Assembly (NCBI GenBank): GCA_905221605.1
Contig: CAJNDS010002830.1
Location: 222,501-265,588, forward strand
Direction of reading: 5' to 3'
From: Symbiodinium natans
Lineage: Eukaryota > Sar > Dinophyceae > Suessiales > Symbiodiniaceae
DNA: 43,088 nucleotides
Both the position numbers and the translations under genes were made by a program. Shown here piece after piece: positions 18,701 to 29,091 of the stretch. Each line of letters begins with the position of its first letter. Position 1 is the first letter of the stretch. The notes under the pieces are model-generated. The model had not been told where the DNA came from and made no database searches. It saw only the letters and a program-made list of their open reading frames with translations.

Positions 18701-21700
18701 AAAGAATAACGTATAGCAACGGAGAGCACGTGATATACGTCTTTCACGAACTCCAGGTTCACATCCCGAGCCCCAAGCCCTGAATATCGGACAGTTCCCA
18801 GCAGTCATTGTTCGCAAGTTCTGATGCCTCTAAAGGTATTTGGCTCTAAGGCTCCTGGCTTTCAAGATTTTCGACACATGTTGCACACGCTACCGATCCA
18901 GGCTGTTTCAGCCAGGAGTGTTGTAGCTTCACAGAGAGTGAGGTGCCGGGCCAAACTAGAATGGCGAAGAAATATCGGACTTTTGGAAGCCGGTGTCTGG
19001 TTTGGAGCTGTCACCTTGAGGCAGCTCGCTCAAGGGAGCCGCGGCGGCGGCCTTGCACTCGGGACATGTGAGCTGCAGGCTCTAATACAGGCTGTACTCT
19101 GCGATGCTCCTGGGATGAGAAGATGCGACTCTTTTGCCTGATGCACTCAGTTCCCCGAGCCGCGACAAGCGCGACCGCAGCCCGCAGGAGGGTCTCAAGA
19201 GTACATCATCCTTTGCACTGCTATCCAGGGCTTTGCCAGTAGGTCTGTGAACTGTTTGGCTTTGTTGGGCTTGCAAAGTGCTTGCCCCACTGCACGGTCT
19301 CGAGGAGAACCGTGACAAGGATGCCCGCAGGCGGTCGTGGCCTTGACAAGACACGTGTCGAACACATGTCGACACCACACGCAAGATCACGCAAGTGGGG
19401 GTCCCTTGAGTTCATATCGCCTCTCCGAAGGTCGTCGCGAAGCCGCGAGAAGCGAGTGGCCTTCCCAGAAACTGATATGTGTAAACCATTAACGTAAATG
19501 CAGCCCAACGAAGCCAAATAAAACCATTGAAAATCCCTGAAAGCTCGACGAATTTGATGCCATGTCAATGGCCATTGGGGAGCAATTCGGATCAGCGAGG
19601 CCGACCGTTCGCGCGAGCCCCGGCGACGGCCGGGCACCTCAGGGCTGCGCTTTGAGATGAAAGTTTTCCAGAATGTGCCTCGAATTTCTTATGTAGTCAG
19701 ATCAACTGTTCGCATCTATCTGAGTGGCAAATGTGCTGAAAGATGTTGACAGATGCTGAAATTGAAATGATCCTTGCCCAGATCCTCGCACAGTCGCGAT
19801 GTCAAGCGAGACCGTAGCCAGAAGGCCAGCCCGTCTACAACCAGGGCGTGCAGTGACAGAGCGCTGTATAGGAGAAGTTCATATGGTGTTCATGGTCAGG
19901 GCGAGAAACTTTTCGTTATGAAGCGCTGGGAGAGCAAGTGCCCAGAGCTCTACAGATCCTGGTTTAATCTCCAGGGCCTCCAGGCCCCCGTCTACGAATT
20001 GAAAGTTGCTGAAATGGATTTCTGGGTAGTAGAGAAGAACTTCACAAGTCAAAGATGTTCAATGATTCAGCAACTGGGGGGTGCCAAGTTTTGTAAGTTT
20101 TGGAGGCGGCTCTGGGCATGTGTGGAGGCTTCGAGTGGCATCACAAGGTCGTGGATCAAGTTCTGAATTTGGGCCCGGTCGTGACGGAAACATGTTCGGG
20201 AGCGTTGGACATCTAAGCACAAGCCCCAAGTTGTACCGAGCAACTCGACTTCCTGACCCAGACGCGTCCTTCTCGGACTGTATTTGCGCCGTCCTTTCGA
20301 ACTTTCTGCAACTTTTTTTATGGCAGTGAATGAGTTGGCTCGGATGTTTTTTTCTTCGTCTCTTAGACTGTCTTGGGGTTAGAGGTAGGGGATGTTTTTG
20401 GCCTTCGGAGTAGACATGGAAGGCATTGCATTAAGGGAAGGTGGTCCCAACAAGATCCGACGAGAGGGAGCCTCTGAATGCCAGGATCGTTCCAGGGAGC
20501 CTCGCCGGCGGCGGGATGCTCGGGGGAATGGAGAAGTTTAGGGCCATCTTGGCAAAACATGAATGCAATGAGGTAAACTAAACTAAGTAAAATGCATGAA
20601 AAAATGTATACGTATACGTATATGTGTATATATATATATATCTGCATATTGCTATTAGTATGCAACTATCGAGAATAATGTGAGCATATAGGGTGCTTCT
20701 AGAGCAATGCTTGCTGACTTGCGCCTCCGTTTCTGCACGCTGCGCAGTTCGTCTCACAGCCGCGATGGAAAGCGTGAGCGCAGCCCACAGGCCTGGCTGT
20801 TGCAATAGGCTGGAGAGGTGTGTCTGGAGGTCACATGCCGAGAAGTCAATGAGAATGGACACTTGATTTTTTGTTGACTTGGCCATGTTGAGGCTTATGA
20901 TGGTGAAGTGAGCCTGAAGCCATGCTAAGCCTTAAGACCCTTTCGCTGCTTCGCTCCGACACTGTGGGCCACAGGCGGAACGGTCGAGAGAACCTCGCCG
21001 GAGGCAGACATGTGCTTCGGGGTTCTGATCCAATGTCTTCCTTACAAGGTTGAGACCTCCTGAAAAAGGCTCTTTGAACAGGCGATTCTGCTTTTTGCAC
21101 GCTAGTATACTGGGTCCTACTGGGATGCTGTCAAGACCTGCGGGCTCCTAAACCTTGAGCAACCGAAGCCAAAGGCAATGTTCAACGTAGCAGCCAAGTG
21201 CTGAAGGTTGAGTCGGTGCGCCTGATTTCATGTTAGGATTGCTGCAAGAAGCTGTCTAGTGGCTTTCCGCGTGTGCTGCGAAGCTTAGTCGGTGCGCAAC
21301 ATGACGCGAACATCCTGGTGTAGCCCTGCAGAGCAGTCGGCAAACAGTCCTCGTATATACAGGCTTTCCAGCTCTCCGTGTAGGAGGGGACCGTTGCTTC
21401 CTGCTTGACAATAATAACCCAACAGCCTAAACCTTACAGCCTAAACCCTACACCCTAAGCCCTAAGCCCCAAGCCCTGAGCCCTAAACCCGCCGTCTTGG
21501 AAACGCCTCCCTTGACAGATCTTCCCATAGCCGTGATGCCAAGCGCGATCGAAGCCGAGAGGAGCTGAAGCTGCTTGTGGTGATTATATGATTGGCTGCA
21601 CCCAAACCCCAGAAGGGTTTAGGGTTTTGGGTTTTGGGTTTAGGGTGTAGGTAGGGTTTAGGGGGAGGTTCCTCTTCTATTTTGGACACCCAAAACATTG

Positions 21701-23159
21701 CCTGCGGTGCTGTGTGAAGCCAGGACGACCGCGAGCGGTATGACAGGTTGGGAGCCCATGGTGTCGGGCTGGGGTTGTAGGTGATTGTGTTGCACGAGGC
21801 TTCAGGTCTTAGAAATACATGTTACGTGTTATATATACATGTACACACTATGTACTATGTACCATATATGATATGTTCTGCATCATATGCGAAGGCTGTT
21901 CAGATTTTCCAAGACTTGCTCCTCAACGCTGACCGGCAGAGACAGGCTTAACCAACCGAACCTGTCATGATTTCTGAGGTCACGGTCGCGAGGCTACAGA
22001 AGGCAAGGGAGCTCGCTGCTCGCGGAACCGTCGTCGTTTCAGTTTTTTTGAGTTAAAGCAGGGCGGTGTCATGTAAGCGTGGCAAGTACATCGGTGTATC
22101 AGGGCTCATGTTCAGAAAACATCCGTGGACCCTGGGGAGATTCTGAGATGTGCAGGCGAAGCCGCAGCCGCGACATGGGCCGAGGCGAGGATCCCTAGGA
22201 GACTCTTGTAACAGAGAGGCGCAAGGTCCAACAGATGGCCCATTTGGCTTCGGAATGTCATTTCAGCCTGTGATGTTCCCGAGGTAAAGGTGGAGGCAAG
22301 AGCGGAGGCCTCGGTTCGTACATGGTTGTGCCCTGGCATGCCTCCAACCACGTCAAAGGACATTGTGTCACTTTCTTTGCTATGCTGGCTGGATGAGGCA
22401 TTCCCAATTTGTGCTTCCTTTACGCATCTTGGCTTCAGCTTTGGTACAGCTGAAACATGCTGAAACATGCGCACAGTTTAGGGGGGGAGCTTGATCATCA
22501 TTCTGAGAAAGCGTGTCTCTCATGTGCGAAACAGACGTAGAGCCGTTGCTGATCCAAGGTTATTGACAAGTGCCGCAAAGGCCCCTGTGCACATCAGGGT
22601 GCCGTACAATAGTTCAGGGCACTAGCAGAAGGCAAACGACTGTCTGTGCCTGCTGCACACCAATGTCGCAACATATGCGCGGCTCCTGCCTCCCGTAGCT
22701 GTAGGAGTATGTCTGAACAAGCTCTGCTGTGTCCAGGTGACCGATGTGAAGCAAGGCACCCCGACGACCGTGAGGTGCGCATGCTTCGCGAGAGGCCTGC
22801 AGCGCAAGAGCCTTGCAAGACTCTGTGGACAGCTTTGCAGTGCAACTGGAGCTGTCTAGCGTGCACGGACGCTGGTCAGGATGGAAAACACCCCATGCAA
22901 GTTTGGGGTGGACTGCACCCGTAAGGACCGCTTCTGTGCCGAACAAAGATTTTGGAGCGTTCCCTGCTTGAGCTCGGTCGGTCTGCAGTGGGCACTTCAG
23001 AGATGGGGTTGAGCACCCTAGAGATACTCTGCAGGATTCTCTGCAGGAACAGAGACCTATCTCTTGAGAAGCCCACAGAGTATCCCTGGGCAACCGCAAT
23101 GTTGCTTGCAGATGCTCTGGCACTCGCCTGCCAGGACTGCGTCTTCAAGCATCCTGAAG
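15705..23159 (+). CDS. Many-exon gene: coiled-coil, acidic, RS-repeat and CCCH zinc-finger protein
   Basis: Exons inferred from AG|G junctions and phase: 15705-15774, 15864-15976, 17010-~17075, 17119-17190, 17301-17381; then less certain links; then an unbroken in-phase chain 18306-18367, 18461-18522, 18573-18659, 19151-19187, 19305-19333, 19431-19455, 19600-19628, 19794-19824, 20485-20510, 20748-20790, 20975-21000, 21519-21561, 21724-21746, 21979-22002, 22156-22189, 22571-22598, 22737-22809, 22880-22925, 23135-23159. The product begins MPMLEACSQREALRDAEADL, has a coiled coil (KLMEHIRELESEIDTLQGQL), an acidic stretch (DNDKDNDDDEQSEAD), a long RS/RD/RE region and two CCCH fingers. Donors mix GT, GC and GA. 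RS plus CCCH points to a nuclear mRNA-processing factor (inference). The 3' end may extend to 29821. Confidence 0.6.
17948..18116 (+). CDS. Putative exons of the RS/CCCH gene (acidic linker)
   Basis: After CTGCAAG the frame reads SSDPAGDPKAKRSEGEPELV, then DLEAARSQDGSLFKLGVEG, ending near 18080 with a GC donor option. A second exon from 18093 follows ATGTAG and reads AEEEGGKE to a GC donor at 18117. These sit between the coiled-coil exon (17301-17381) and the acidic exon at 18306. Phase with both neighbours is not fully resolved, so one more exon is probably missing. Confidence 0.4.
18461..22189 (+). CDS. RS-domain exon block with duplicated exon pairs
   Basis: This is the RS part of the gene above. 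Each exon gives a short RS/RE/RD peptide, for example KDRSRERERERRK, SRSREGNRDRSRGGNRDRSR, SPSRDKRDRSPQ, ADRSREPRRR, SSHSRDGKRERSPQ, AERSREPRR, SSHSRDAKRDRSRE and RRSRSRDMGRGE. Two exon classes alternate: 26-29-nt exons running from phase 0 to phase 2, and 25-43-nt exons running from phase 2 back to phase 0. The pairs 20485-20510 + 20748-20790 and 20975-21000 + 21519-21561 have identical lengths (26 + 43) and similar sequence. RS regions in splicing factors mediate protein and RNA contacts and are phosphorylated (family knowledge). Confidence 0.6.
20600..20642. repeat. TATACG / TA-rich microsatellite in an intron
   Basis: Alternating TACGTA and TATATA units inside an intron of the RS/CCCH gene. 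Confidence 0.6.
21421..21490. repeat. CCCTAAA-type telomere-like repeat in an intron
   Basis: Degenerate CCTAAAC, CCCTACA, CCCTAAG units immediately upstream of the exon at 21519. A second tract in the opposite orientation (TTTAGGG/TTTTGGG, 21614-21665) follows it. Confidence 0.75.
21614..21665. repeat. TTTAGGG-type telomere-like repeat in an intron
   Basis: TTTAGGG, TTTTGGG and GTAGGG units between the exons at 21519-21561 and 21724-21746. It is in inverse orientation to the tract at 21421-21490. Confidence 0.75.
22571..22809 (+). CDS. CCCH zinc finger 1 (two exons)
   Basis: Exons 22571-22598 and 22737-22809 join in phase across a GT donor. The joined peptide CRKGPCAHQGDRCEARHP has Cys and His spaced C-x4-C-x6-C-x3-H. 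The HP after the last ligand is typical of RNA-binding CCCH fingers. The first spacing (x4) is shorter than the more usual x5, which lowers certainty. It leads through PDDREVRMLRERPAAQ into finger 2. Confidence 0.5.
22880..23159 (+). CDS. CCCH zinc finger 2 (two exons), C-x5-C-x4-C-x3-H
   Basis: Exon 22880-22925 (MENTPCKFGVDCTRK) and exon 23135-23159 (DCVFKHPE) join in phase 0. The result, CKFGVDCTRKDCVFKHP, is an exact C-x5-C-x4-C-x3-H finger of the kind seen in Nab2/ZC3H14-type poly(A)-binding proteins. The intron begins GACCGC, so a GA donor is required; the exon after it begins GACTGC, giving a direct repeat at the junctions. A GT at 22921 is an alternative donor but breaks the motif. Confidence 0.6.
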
Positions 23160-23521
23160 GTTACAGAAAGGCGGGCCCGGTGCATCCTTCGCACGTCAGG
23201 ACCTCCTCTAACCCTAAGCCTGAAGCCTGAACCACAGTCTCTGGAGGGGGCACACGTGTAGTGTGCACTGGCACGAGCATCCAGAGGAAGAACGTAGCAG
23301 AGAACTGTATTTCGTAAGGCGCTAGATGGAGGCCAGCAATACGGCCTTTATGCATCAGCAGCACAATGAGCCCAAGCACAACAACCCTCAGCATCCGTAA
23401 ACTTTAAGTGCCGAAACTTAGATGTAAATCTCCTCATGCACTCAGCCTGGCGGTGGCAGCGGCGGCGACCGTGACAGAAAAGAACGAGGCACGACCGTGG
23501 AAGCACTAAAGCTAGCACACG

Positions 23522-23900
23522 CACACACACACACACAGGGGCACGCACATGTGCATATCCAAATGCATATACGTATGTATGTATGCATGCATGTATGTAT
23601 GTATGCATGCATGCATGTATGTATGTCTGTATGTATGTAGGGGTAGGTAGGTAGGTAGGTAGGTAGGTAGGTAGGTATGTAGGTATGTATGTATGTATGT
23701 ATGTGTGTAGGTAGGTAGGTAGGTAGGTAGGTAGGTATGGATGTATGGATGTACGGATGTATGGATGTATGTATGTATGTATGGATGTATTGGATGTATG
23801 GATGTATGGATGTATGGATGTATGGATGTATGGATGTATGGATGTATGGATGTATGGATGTATGGATGTACGGATGTATGTGGGCATACGTATACATGTC
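23522..23900. repeat. Composite CA / ATGT / AGGT / ATGGATGT satellite
   Basis: Starts with (CA)n, then ATGT and GCATGCAT, two (AGGT)n blocks, and a long (ATGGATGT)n block. It is related in style to the 12.8-13.6 kb satellite. All frames are open and none is a gene. Confidence 0.95.
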
Positions 23901-23977
23901 CATATGTATATATGTGCATACCTAGACATGTAGGCATTTATGCATCGACGTATCTATGCATCTATGTATATATGTGT

Positions 23978-24333
23978 ATCTCTGTGTATCGTATATGTGT
24001 TTATGTGTGTGCAAACAAAGTCAAGAGGAACGTGCCGAGTTGCTTTTTTTCTACAGATGAGCCGGTATCTCTGAAAGAGGTGCTTCTAAACTCTTAGCAA
24101 CCTCTTAAACCTGGCTGTGACGTCTGTGAGGTCGGAGCAGCAGCTAGGGACCCGAGAACCAGGCGCGGGCTTTCCATGCTCGGCTCTCTGCGCTTGATAT
24201 TCGAACAAGACTCTCCCAATTTGTGTCAACATATCTTCAGCCCTTGCTTTTTCGAGCAGGTGAGGAGCGGCCTCCCTGAGGATCTCTAGAGGTCTGAGTA
24301 GCTGCCGCCTAGCTCCAGAACGCATACATACCT
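23978..24333 (-). repeat. Copy A of a 356-bp dispersed element
   Basis: On the minus strand this copy starts AGGTATGTATGCG and ends ATACACAGAGAT. It matches 32306-32705 (plus strand) end to end with roughly ten substitutions, mostly transitions, and lacks the 44-bp insertion of that copy. The first ~50 codons are open in both copies (for example RSGARRQLLRPLEILREAAP). There are no clear terminal inverted repeats or target-site duplications. Confidence 0.8.
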
Positions 24334-25555
24334 CAGTTGCTGGTTGCTGCAATGGCCCCTTAAAGTCAAAGCCCTTTCGCACGCAAGCGAAGCGGCTCGG
24401 TCCAAATATCTGCGCGCGAGCGCTTTGTAGCCAGCGGTAGCTTGAAATTCATAGCATAATTCTGTACCGCGACCAGGCCCAGGCAGTTCAGATTTAACGT
24501 TGTGGGCAGAACATCGCGAGCGAAGAACATTGGTAGCTCAGCAGGAAGCAGCCAGACTGTGCGCAAATGTGCCCCAAGCTAAAGCATTTAAAAATCGTGT
24601 CTCGGATGATGCCAGATACTGCTAGCCATGAGAAGGTGCGCTCTGGGACGAAAGTTTGCGAGGAGTTGTGCTGACGTCTAGTTACTAATTACTAGCTTCT
24701 TCTGGGCAGACTGGCCGACCCACTGACCGCTTGAAGTGCAAACTGTCCCAGCACGCAAAGAGGCATATACAACTGAGTGGAGCAAGCTCTTTCGTCCGCC
24801 ATGCGAGCCCGGAGAAAATGTTGGCCTGTAGAGCAGTGATGCAGCTGTCGTCAAGCTGCTTGGAAGCTCCGTGATGCAATTTGGGTTGCACAACTTGATT
24901 TGCAGGGCCTCTGGAATTCTGAGTCCGTCTCGGAGAAATGCAGGCTCCTTCTCTCGGCCCATGACAACGCAGAATCCGAGAGCATGTGTTCGAGCTTTGC
25001 AGCAGCTTCAGCTTCGGCTGAACTTTCTGAAGCAAGCGCTCGATGACATCAGATGCCTTTGAACAGCCACGTCCTTGCCATGGAAACGATCTGCGGTATG
25101 GTTTTGGCTTCAGCTTAGCAGTGACACTGTCGACCCAAATCAGACGAAACCATGGATGTTGCAAACTACCCCCAGCACATCGATGGTGGAGCCGCAACAT
25201 TGAGGTGCCACGTTATTAACCCTGCCATACCCTGCCGCCAGCAGGACAGCCACATGCCGTATAGCTGAAAGCGGGCAAGTTGGTGCAAGCGAAAGCGAAA
25301 CAGAAGGCATCAGAAAGACCCAACTCAAAGCAGACGTGACGGCATCTGCCAGCCTTTGCCGTGCCATGTTCCAGTTCCAGACCGGCACGCATGCGGCGGT
25401 ACACACTGCAGCACCAGCTGTTGCTTGGATTGAATGCTCTCGCATGCCAAAAACTCGAGAAGATTATGTAGGCATTGACCGGGTCTGCACGATTTTCACC
25501 ATGGCTCGTCTCAAAGCTGCCATGTCAGCGAGCCATTGCGGGCCTTGATCTGCAG
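24334..25555. other. Stretch with one weak exon candidate
   Basis: Mostly non-coding in appearance. A plus-strand frame around 24960-25060 gives RALQQLQLRLNFLKQALDDI, a plausible coiled-coil exon, but no firm splice sites were found around it. Confidence 0.3.
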
Positions 25556-25701
25556 GTTTGGCACAGCCCTCCTGTGCCTCCTCCCGCTCGTGGTGCGTCC
25601 TGGCAGCATCATACCACGCTACCCAACGAGAAGCCCAGAAGCTTCACAGGCCAGTTCAGTCCTTACCAAGGTGGTCGCCTCTCTGCCGGCGGTGCGCTTT
25701 G
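25556..25701 (+). CDS. Putative Pro/Gly-rich exon
   Basis: Follows a CTGCAG acceptor, reads VWHSPPVPPPARGASWQHHT and TGQFSPYQGGRLSAGGA, and ends at a GTGAGG donor. It begins in phase 0 and ends in phase 2. It could belong to the 3' half of the RS/CCCH gene, where a flexible Pro-rich segment would not be unusual. The connection to exons on either side is not established. A further tract near 25795-25875 (EAADINTSPDLCAKFRSLNA) may be the next exon. Confidence 0.4.
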
Positions 25702-26454
25702 GTGAGGCTTCGCCACCTGCCTCAGCGCGGCCACACGGCTCAGCACATGTGAGAGCACGTCGAGCAGTTCGAGTGCCTTTGGCACACACTGCCATGTGTC
25801 TGCAGCTGCATCTGAGGCTGCTGACATCAACACCTCCCCCGACCTCTGCGCGAAGTTCCGGAGCCTAAATGCAATTGGACAGATACTTGTATCTCAACTC
25901 CCGTCAAGATGGGGCAGAGTAACCTTAGCAGCTAGGTCAGTTACCAGTAACACCTTTTGTGACACAGGAAAGAAAACTTTAGAACTAGGCTGAGGTACAC
26001 TGCCCTTCAAGCCAGGAAGTTTCGACATGGGCCCCGAAGGTTTCTAACTTCGAAGCTTCAAGATTGCTTTGAGGACACAAGTGCAGTGCTCACAAGAGTC
26101 AAAAAACCTCTCTGAACCGTGAGAAGAAGCCCACTTTTGGTGTGGTGGCAATGAGGGCAGCCATGTGGGCAGCGGGATCAAATTTGTTTCGACAGATGAG
26201 GTTTCAATGTTCGCAGCGTGCCCGCTGGCCTGCAACTCGCTGCTTGACTGCCAGAAAACTTGCGGTTCAGGGATGCGTTTTCACGTTCGGAGTCCAGTAG
26301 ACAACCAACTAGCCGCAACAAGAGTATCAGCAAACCTCCGATACCTTCCATTAAGTAGTCTGTATCCATGTGCATGTCTTTTCTTTTCCAAGTGTGCTGG
26401 ATGCCCCGCACTCGGTCAATCGGGTTTAGGGTTTACAGGGTTGCTCCCACCCCC

Positions 26455-26592
26455 TTCCCTCCCCCAAATCCTCCGCTTCACAGTCTTCACTCACAGCCCA
26501 AGGGCCCCAAAAATGGGGTTGATTCCTTTTGGGTACCATTGTGCATTTTGGGCCCTGGATGCTTGGTTTGGGGGCGGGGGAAGAGGGGTCTC
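26455..26592. repeat. Imperfect inverted repeat with telomere-like edge
   Basis: CCCTCCCCCAAA and GGGCCCCAAAAATG on the left pair with CATTTTGGGCCC and TTTGGGGGCGGGGG on the right, around a ~40-bp centre. It follows a GGGTTTAGGG unit. It may be a fold-back element or a chance result of C- and G-rich tracts. Confidence 0.35.
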
Positions 26593-26835
26593 TTGAGGGG
26601 AGGTCTTGCTGATGTCAGCCCCTAAGAAGAAACTAAGGAAGAGCGGCAGCCATCTGTTCAACCCCTTTCTTCCTTCATGGGCAGTTCAAACCACCGTACG
26701 AAAACATGGGCAGAAATAACTGAAAGTAGTCGCAACTGAGCCAAGATGATTGCAGAAAACAACGAATGCTAAACCCTAAACCCAAACCCTGAACCCTGAT
26801 CTCCAGGTTAGCCTGGTTTGCTTGGGGTTTTAAGG

Positions 26836-26945
26836 GTTTAAACCTTTAGGGCCTTTAGGGCCTCCAGGACGTCTAGGGCCTCTAGGGCCTGTAGGGCCTT
26901 CCTGGGCCTTCAGGGCCTTTAGGGCCTTTAGGGTCTTTAGGGTAC
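26836..26945. repeat. (TTTAGGGCC)n minisatellite
   Basis: About a dozen 9-bp units of the type TTTAGGGCC/TCTAGGGCC. Because nine is a multiple of three, the frames give collagen-like Gly-Pro-Arg strings, which are not genes. It is the same family as 4365-4440. Confidence 0.8.
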
Positions 26946-27126
26946 TTTGGTACTGCAGGGTTTTTCGGGCCAAGCCTGTGGATTTCATGAACCACTGTCT
27001 CTTGAAACAGAGCTCGCGCTGGAGTCGCGTTATAGATGCAAAGCACCAATCAAAGCAATACACACAGAGCAAACATCAGCAGTGAAGCCTATTCGCAACA
27101 CGAAGAAGCTGCTTGATCCTCCTCAG

Positions 27127-27304
27127 GCCCAGCCAGCCTGGCTGCACACCCACTCGGAGCCGGCGAAATCGGCGGGTTTCGACGCACGGGTGCTGCGGCC
27201 TGCAGCATCTGCTGGCCAGCCCATGCCTGTGGTGCAGCGAGTGGCCACTTGGCTCAACTTCCAAGAGGAAACCTGGCGATATGCATTAGGGAAGATGTCA
27301 TGTG
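27127..27304 (+). CDS. Putative exon, unidentified
   Basis: Acceptor GATCCTCCTCAG; reads AQPAWLHTHSEPAKSAGFDA, then ASAGQPMPVVQRVATWLNFQ and EETWRYALGKMSC; ends at a GTGAGT donor. At 178 nt it is one of the longest exons in this part. Start phase 0, end phase 1. Read on past the donor, the frame gives a knuckle-like C-x2-C arrangement (CGECR), but the donor is the stronger signal. Probably part of the same transcription unit as the RS/CCCH gene. Confidence 0.45.
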
Positions 27305-27380
27305 GTGAGTGCAGGACGGTTGGATATCATGCAGGCACTTGCAGGCTTGGACATGGAGCTCGGATGTCGTCCCTGTTAAG

Positions 27381-27640
27381 GTCATAGCTCCGACAGAGCG
27401 TGCTGTGGCCCGGAGCCAACCAGTAAGTCGCCCGAAGGACAGTGGTTTGCTTGCCAGGGCCGAAGCGCACATCCTGGATCGAGGAAATGTCGTGTGTTGC
27501 TTGTGCCATCTCACCAGGATGCTGAAGCTGCTTCCCCCGGCAGCAGCGAGATCAGAGCAACTCCGCTTTATGTTGCTGTTGAGGCCTTGTTGCCACGCGA
27601 ATGAGACTCTTGAGAAACCGAATGAAGCACTTTACGAGAC
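27381..27640 (+). CDS. Two putative phase-0 exons
   Basis: Exon 27381-27422 (VIAPTERAVARSQP) follows GTTAAG and ends at a canonical GTAAGT donor. The next exon starts at 27518 after CTCACCAG and reads DAEAASPGSSEIRATPLYVA before a stop further on, so it must end earlier than ~27600. Both fit phase 0. No family recognised. Confidence 0.4.
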
Positions 27641-28019
27641 GTCATCACGCATATCTGCTCTGAGCTCCGAGGTACAGACCCCATGCGCGCCGGACGGCTC
27701 GCCGGGTTCCAAGGCAACGAGCGATGAAGAGCAGTAAGAAACGCACGCTTCTGCACACATGCACGCAGCTCTAATTTTGGGCCAAGCATCGGTGTATCAC
27801 GAACCGAAGACTGTAGCTCGACCTTGGGCCAAAAAATCGGGGAAGCGCGCAACTGTGGGAGGCCTCAGCTCCAGCCCAATCGCCAATCTCGTCTCCGCAG
27901 GCGTCAACTAGGGCCCCGAGCTCGGTGGACACATCTGCCACATGGACTTCACAACGCTTGTAAAACTAGCCCGTTAGCCTGATGAGCCTGAGCATACGAC
28001 ACGCGCTTTCCATTGTCAG

Positions 28020-28065
28020 GCAGTGGCGCCAGGGTCACCCAGCTCTCCACACTCCTCACAGCTGG
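28020..28065 (+). CDS. Putative Ser/Pro-rich exon
   Basis: Acceptor CATTGTCAG, peptide AVAPGSPSSPHSSQL, GTAGGG donor, ends in phase 1. The next exon (28216) supplies the two bases GT and continues in frame. Confidence 0.4.
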
Positions 28066-28097
28066 GTAGGGCTGGGGCCTCAGCTCTGTTTTTGAGG

Positions 28098-28143
28098 ATG
28101 GGGGGGGGGGGGGGGGGGGAGTTGGGGGTGGGGGGAGGGGGGG
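28098..28143. repeat. Poly-G tract
   Basis: Nearly uninterrupted G with single A/T breaks, inside the intron between exons 28020-28065 and 28216-28344. Confidence 0.9.
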
Positions 28144-28215
28144 AAGACATGGATATTGAATGATATTGACACATGAACCAGCGAGGCCGTTCTTGCACCG
28201 CCTTCACCCAGGCAG

Positions 28216-28344
28216 GTGAACGAGTGTGTCGGGCCCTGAGCGGTTCTTTGGCAGCCCTGAAGCAGCCCCGCAGTCCAGGACGTGTCAGATGTGCACTGCC
28301 CGATTATGCCTACTGTACCAGCAGGAAGCTGAATGCCCCAAAGT
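28216..28344 (+). CDS. Putative exon, unidentified
   Basis: Acceptor CCAGGCAG; in frame with 28020-28065; reads ERVCRALSGSLAALKQPRSP, then VRCALPDYAYCTSRKLNA; ends before GTATGG. The unspliced frame stops soon after. Confidence 0.4.
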
Positions 28345-28449
28345 GTATGGTGTGATGTGTAATGTAAGAAGAAAGCCAAGACAAAGCATAAGCACATCAA
28401 AGCATCATGTCTTAGGCCCCTTAGGCCAAGATGGAATAGCCTGCCCCAG

Positions 28450-28506
28450 GAGCTGGAGCTGCGACTGTCCCAGGTGGCGGCAGCCCTTCTCCCGCCACGA
28501 TCTCAA
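28450..28506 (+). CDS. Putative coiled-coil exon
   Basis: Acceptor CTGCCCCAG, then ELELRLSQVAAALLPPRSQ in phase 0. A GT after CAG (28473/28474) could end it after eight codons. It runs into a telomere-type repeat at 28513. Confidence 0.4.
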
Positions 28507-28512
28507 TTGAAC

Positions 28513-28568
28513 CCGTTAGGGTTGAGGGTTTAGGGTTTAGGGTTTAGGGTTTAGGGTTTAGGGTTTAG
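28513..28568. repeat. Interstitial (TTTAGGG)n
   Basis: Seven nearly perfect TTTAGGG units. A shorter relic (TTTAGGGTTTAGGG) occurs at 28751-28764. Confidence 0.9.
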
Positions 28569-29091
28569 CGCCTTTCCCAAATGGGTGTTGAAATTCCGGG
28601 TCCGGGGTGGGAACGTCTGTACTAGTGCAGTTCTTGCGGTGGACGGCGTGCTTGCTGCAGAGGCGGCTCTTCGGCCCGCTCACTGCATCCCGATCAATAC
28701 ATACCCACCCCGCGCCGTTCATTAGGCGGCAACCACCCAAACCTACACCTTTAGGGTTTAGGGCTTAAACTTCAAAAATATGTGAACATCATAGTCGAAC
28801 AGTCGTGCCTGCAACCGGGGCGCATTTTCAGGCAAATGGAGTAAAGAAAAAGACGAGAATCATAGAAAAATAGTTTATAAGGCGGAGTCATAATGATGAT
28901 GTCCAAAGTGCATAATGTTCGTACACTCGATACCGGAGAACGTGATGAGGACAGAGGGTCTGTGTCGACATGATGCTCTTCATGATTTCATTTGGGCTCC
29001 TCGCATCGGTTCCTTATTTCAGTTGCTTAAAGTCCGGGCTGAGGGCTTCTAGTTGAAAAGGCTGGGGTTGTCCTTCTTCGGCATGTCACCT

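Noticed and set aside
22775-22792. An 18-base intron between the GAG|GTGCGC donor and the next AG
   Set aside because: Too short, and the exon reads through in frame to 22809, joining zinc finger 2 in phase.
23348-23937. Frames rich in His-Pro-Tyr-Ile or Met-Asp-Val-Trp over the second satellite
   Set aside because: Same reason: simple-sequence translation, no independent coding evidence.
27296-27345. CGECRTVGYHAGTC as a CCHC zinc knuckle
   Set aside because: Spacing is C-x2-C-x5-H-x3-C, not C-x2-C-x4-H-x4-C, and a canonical GTGAGT donor interrupts it.
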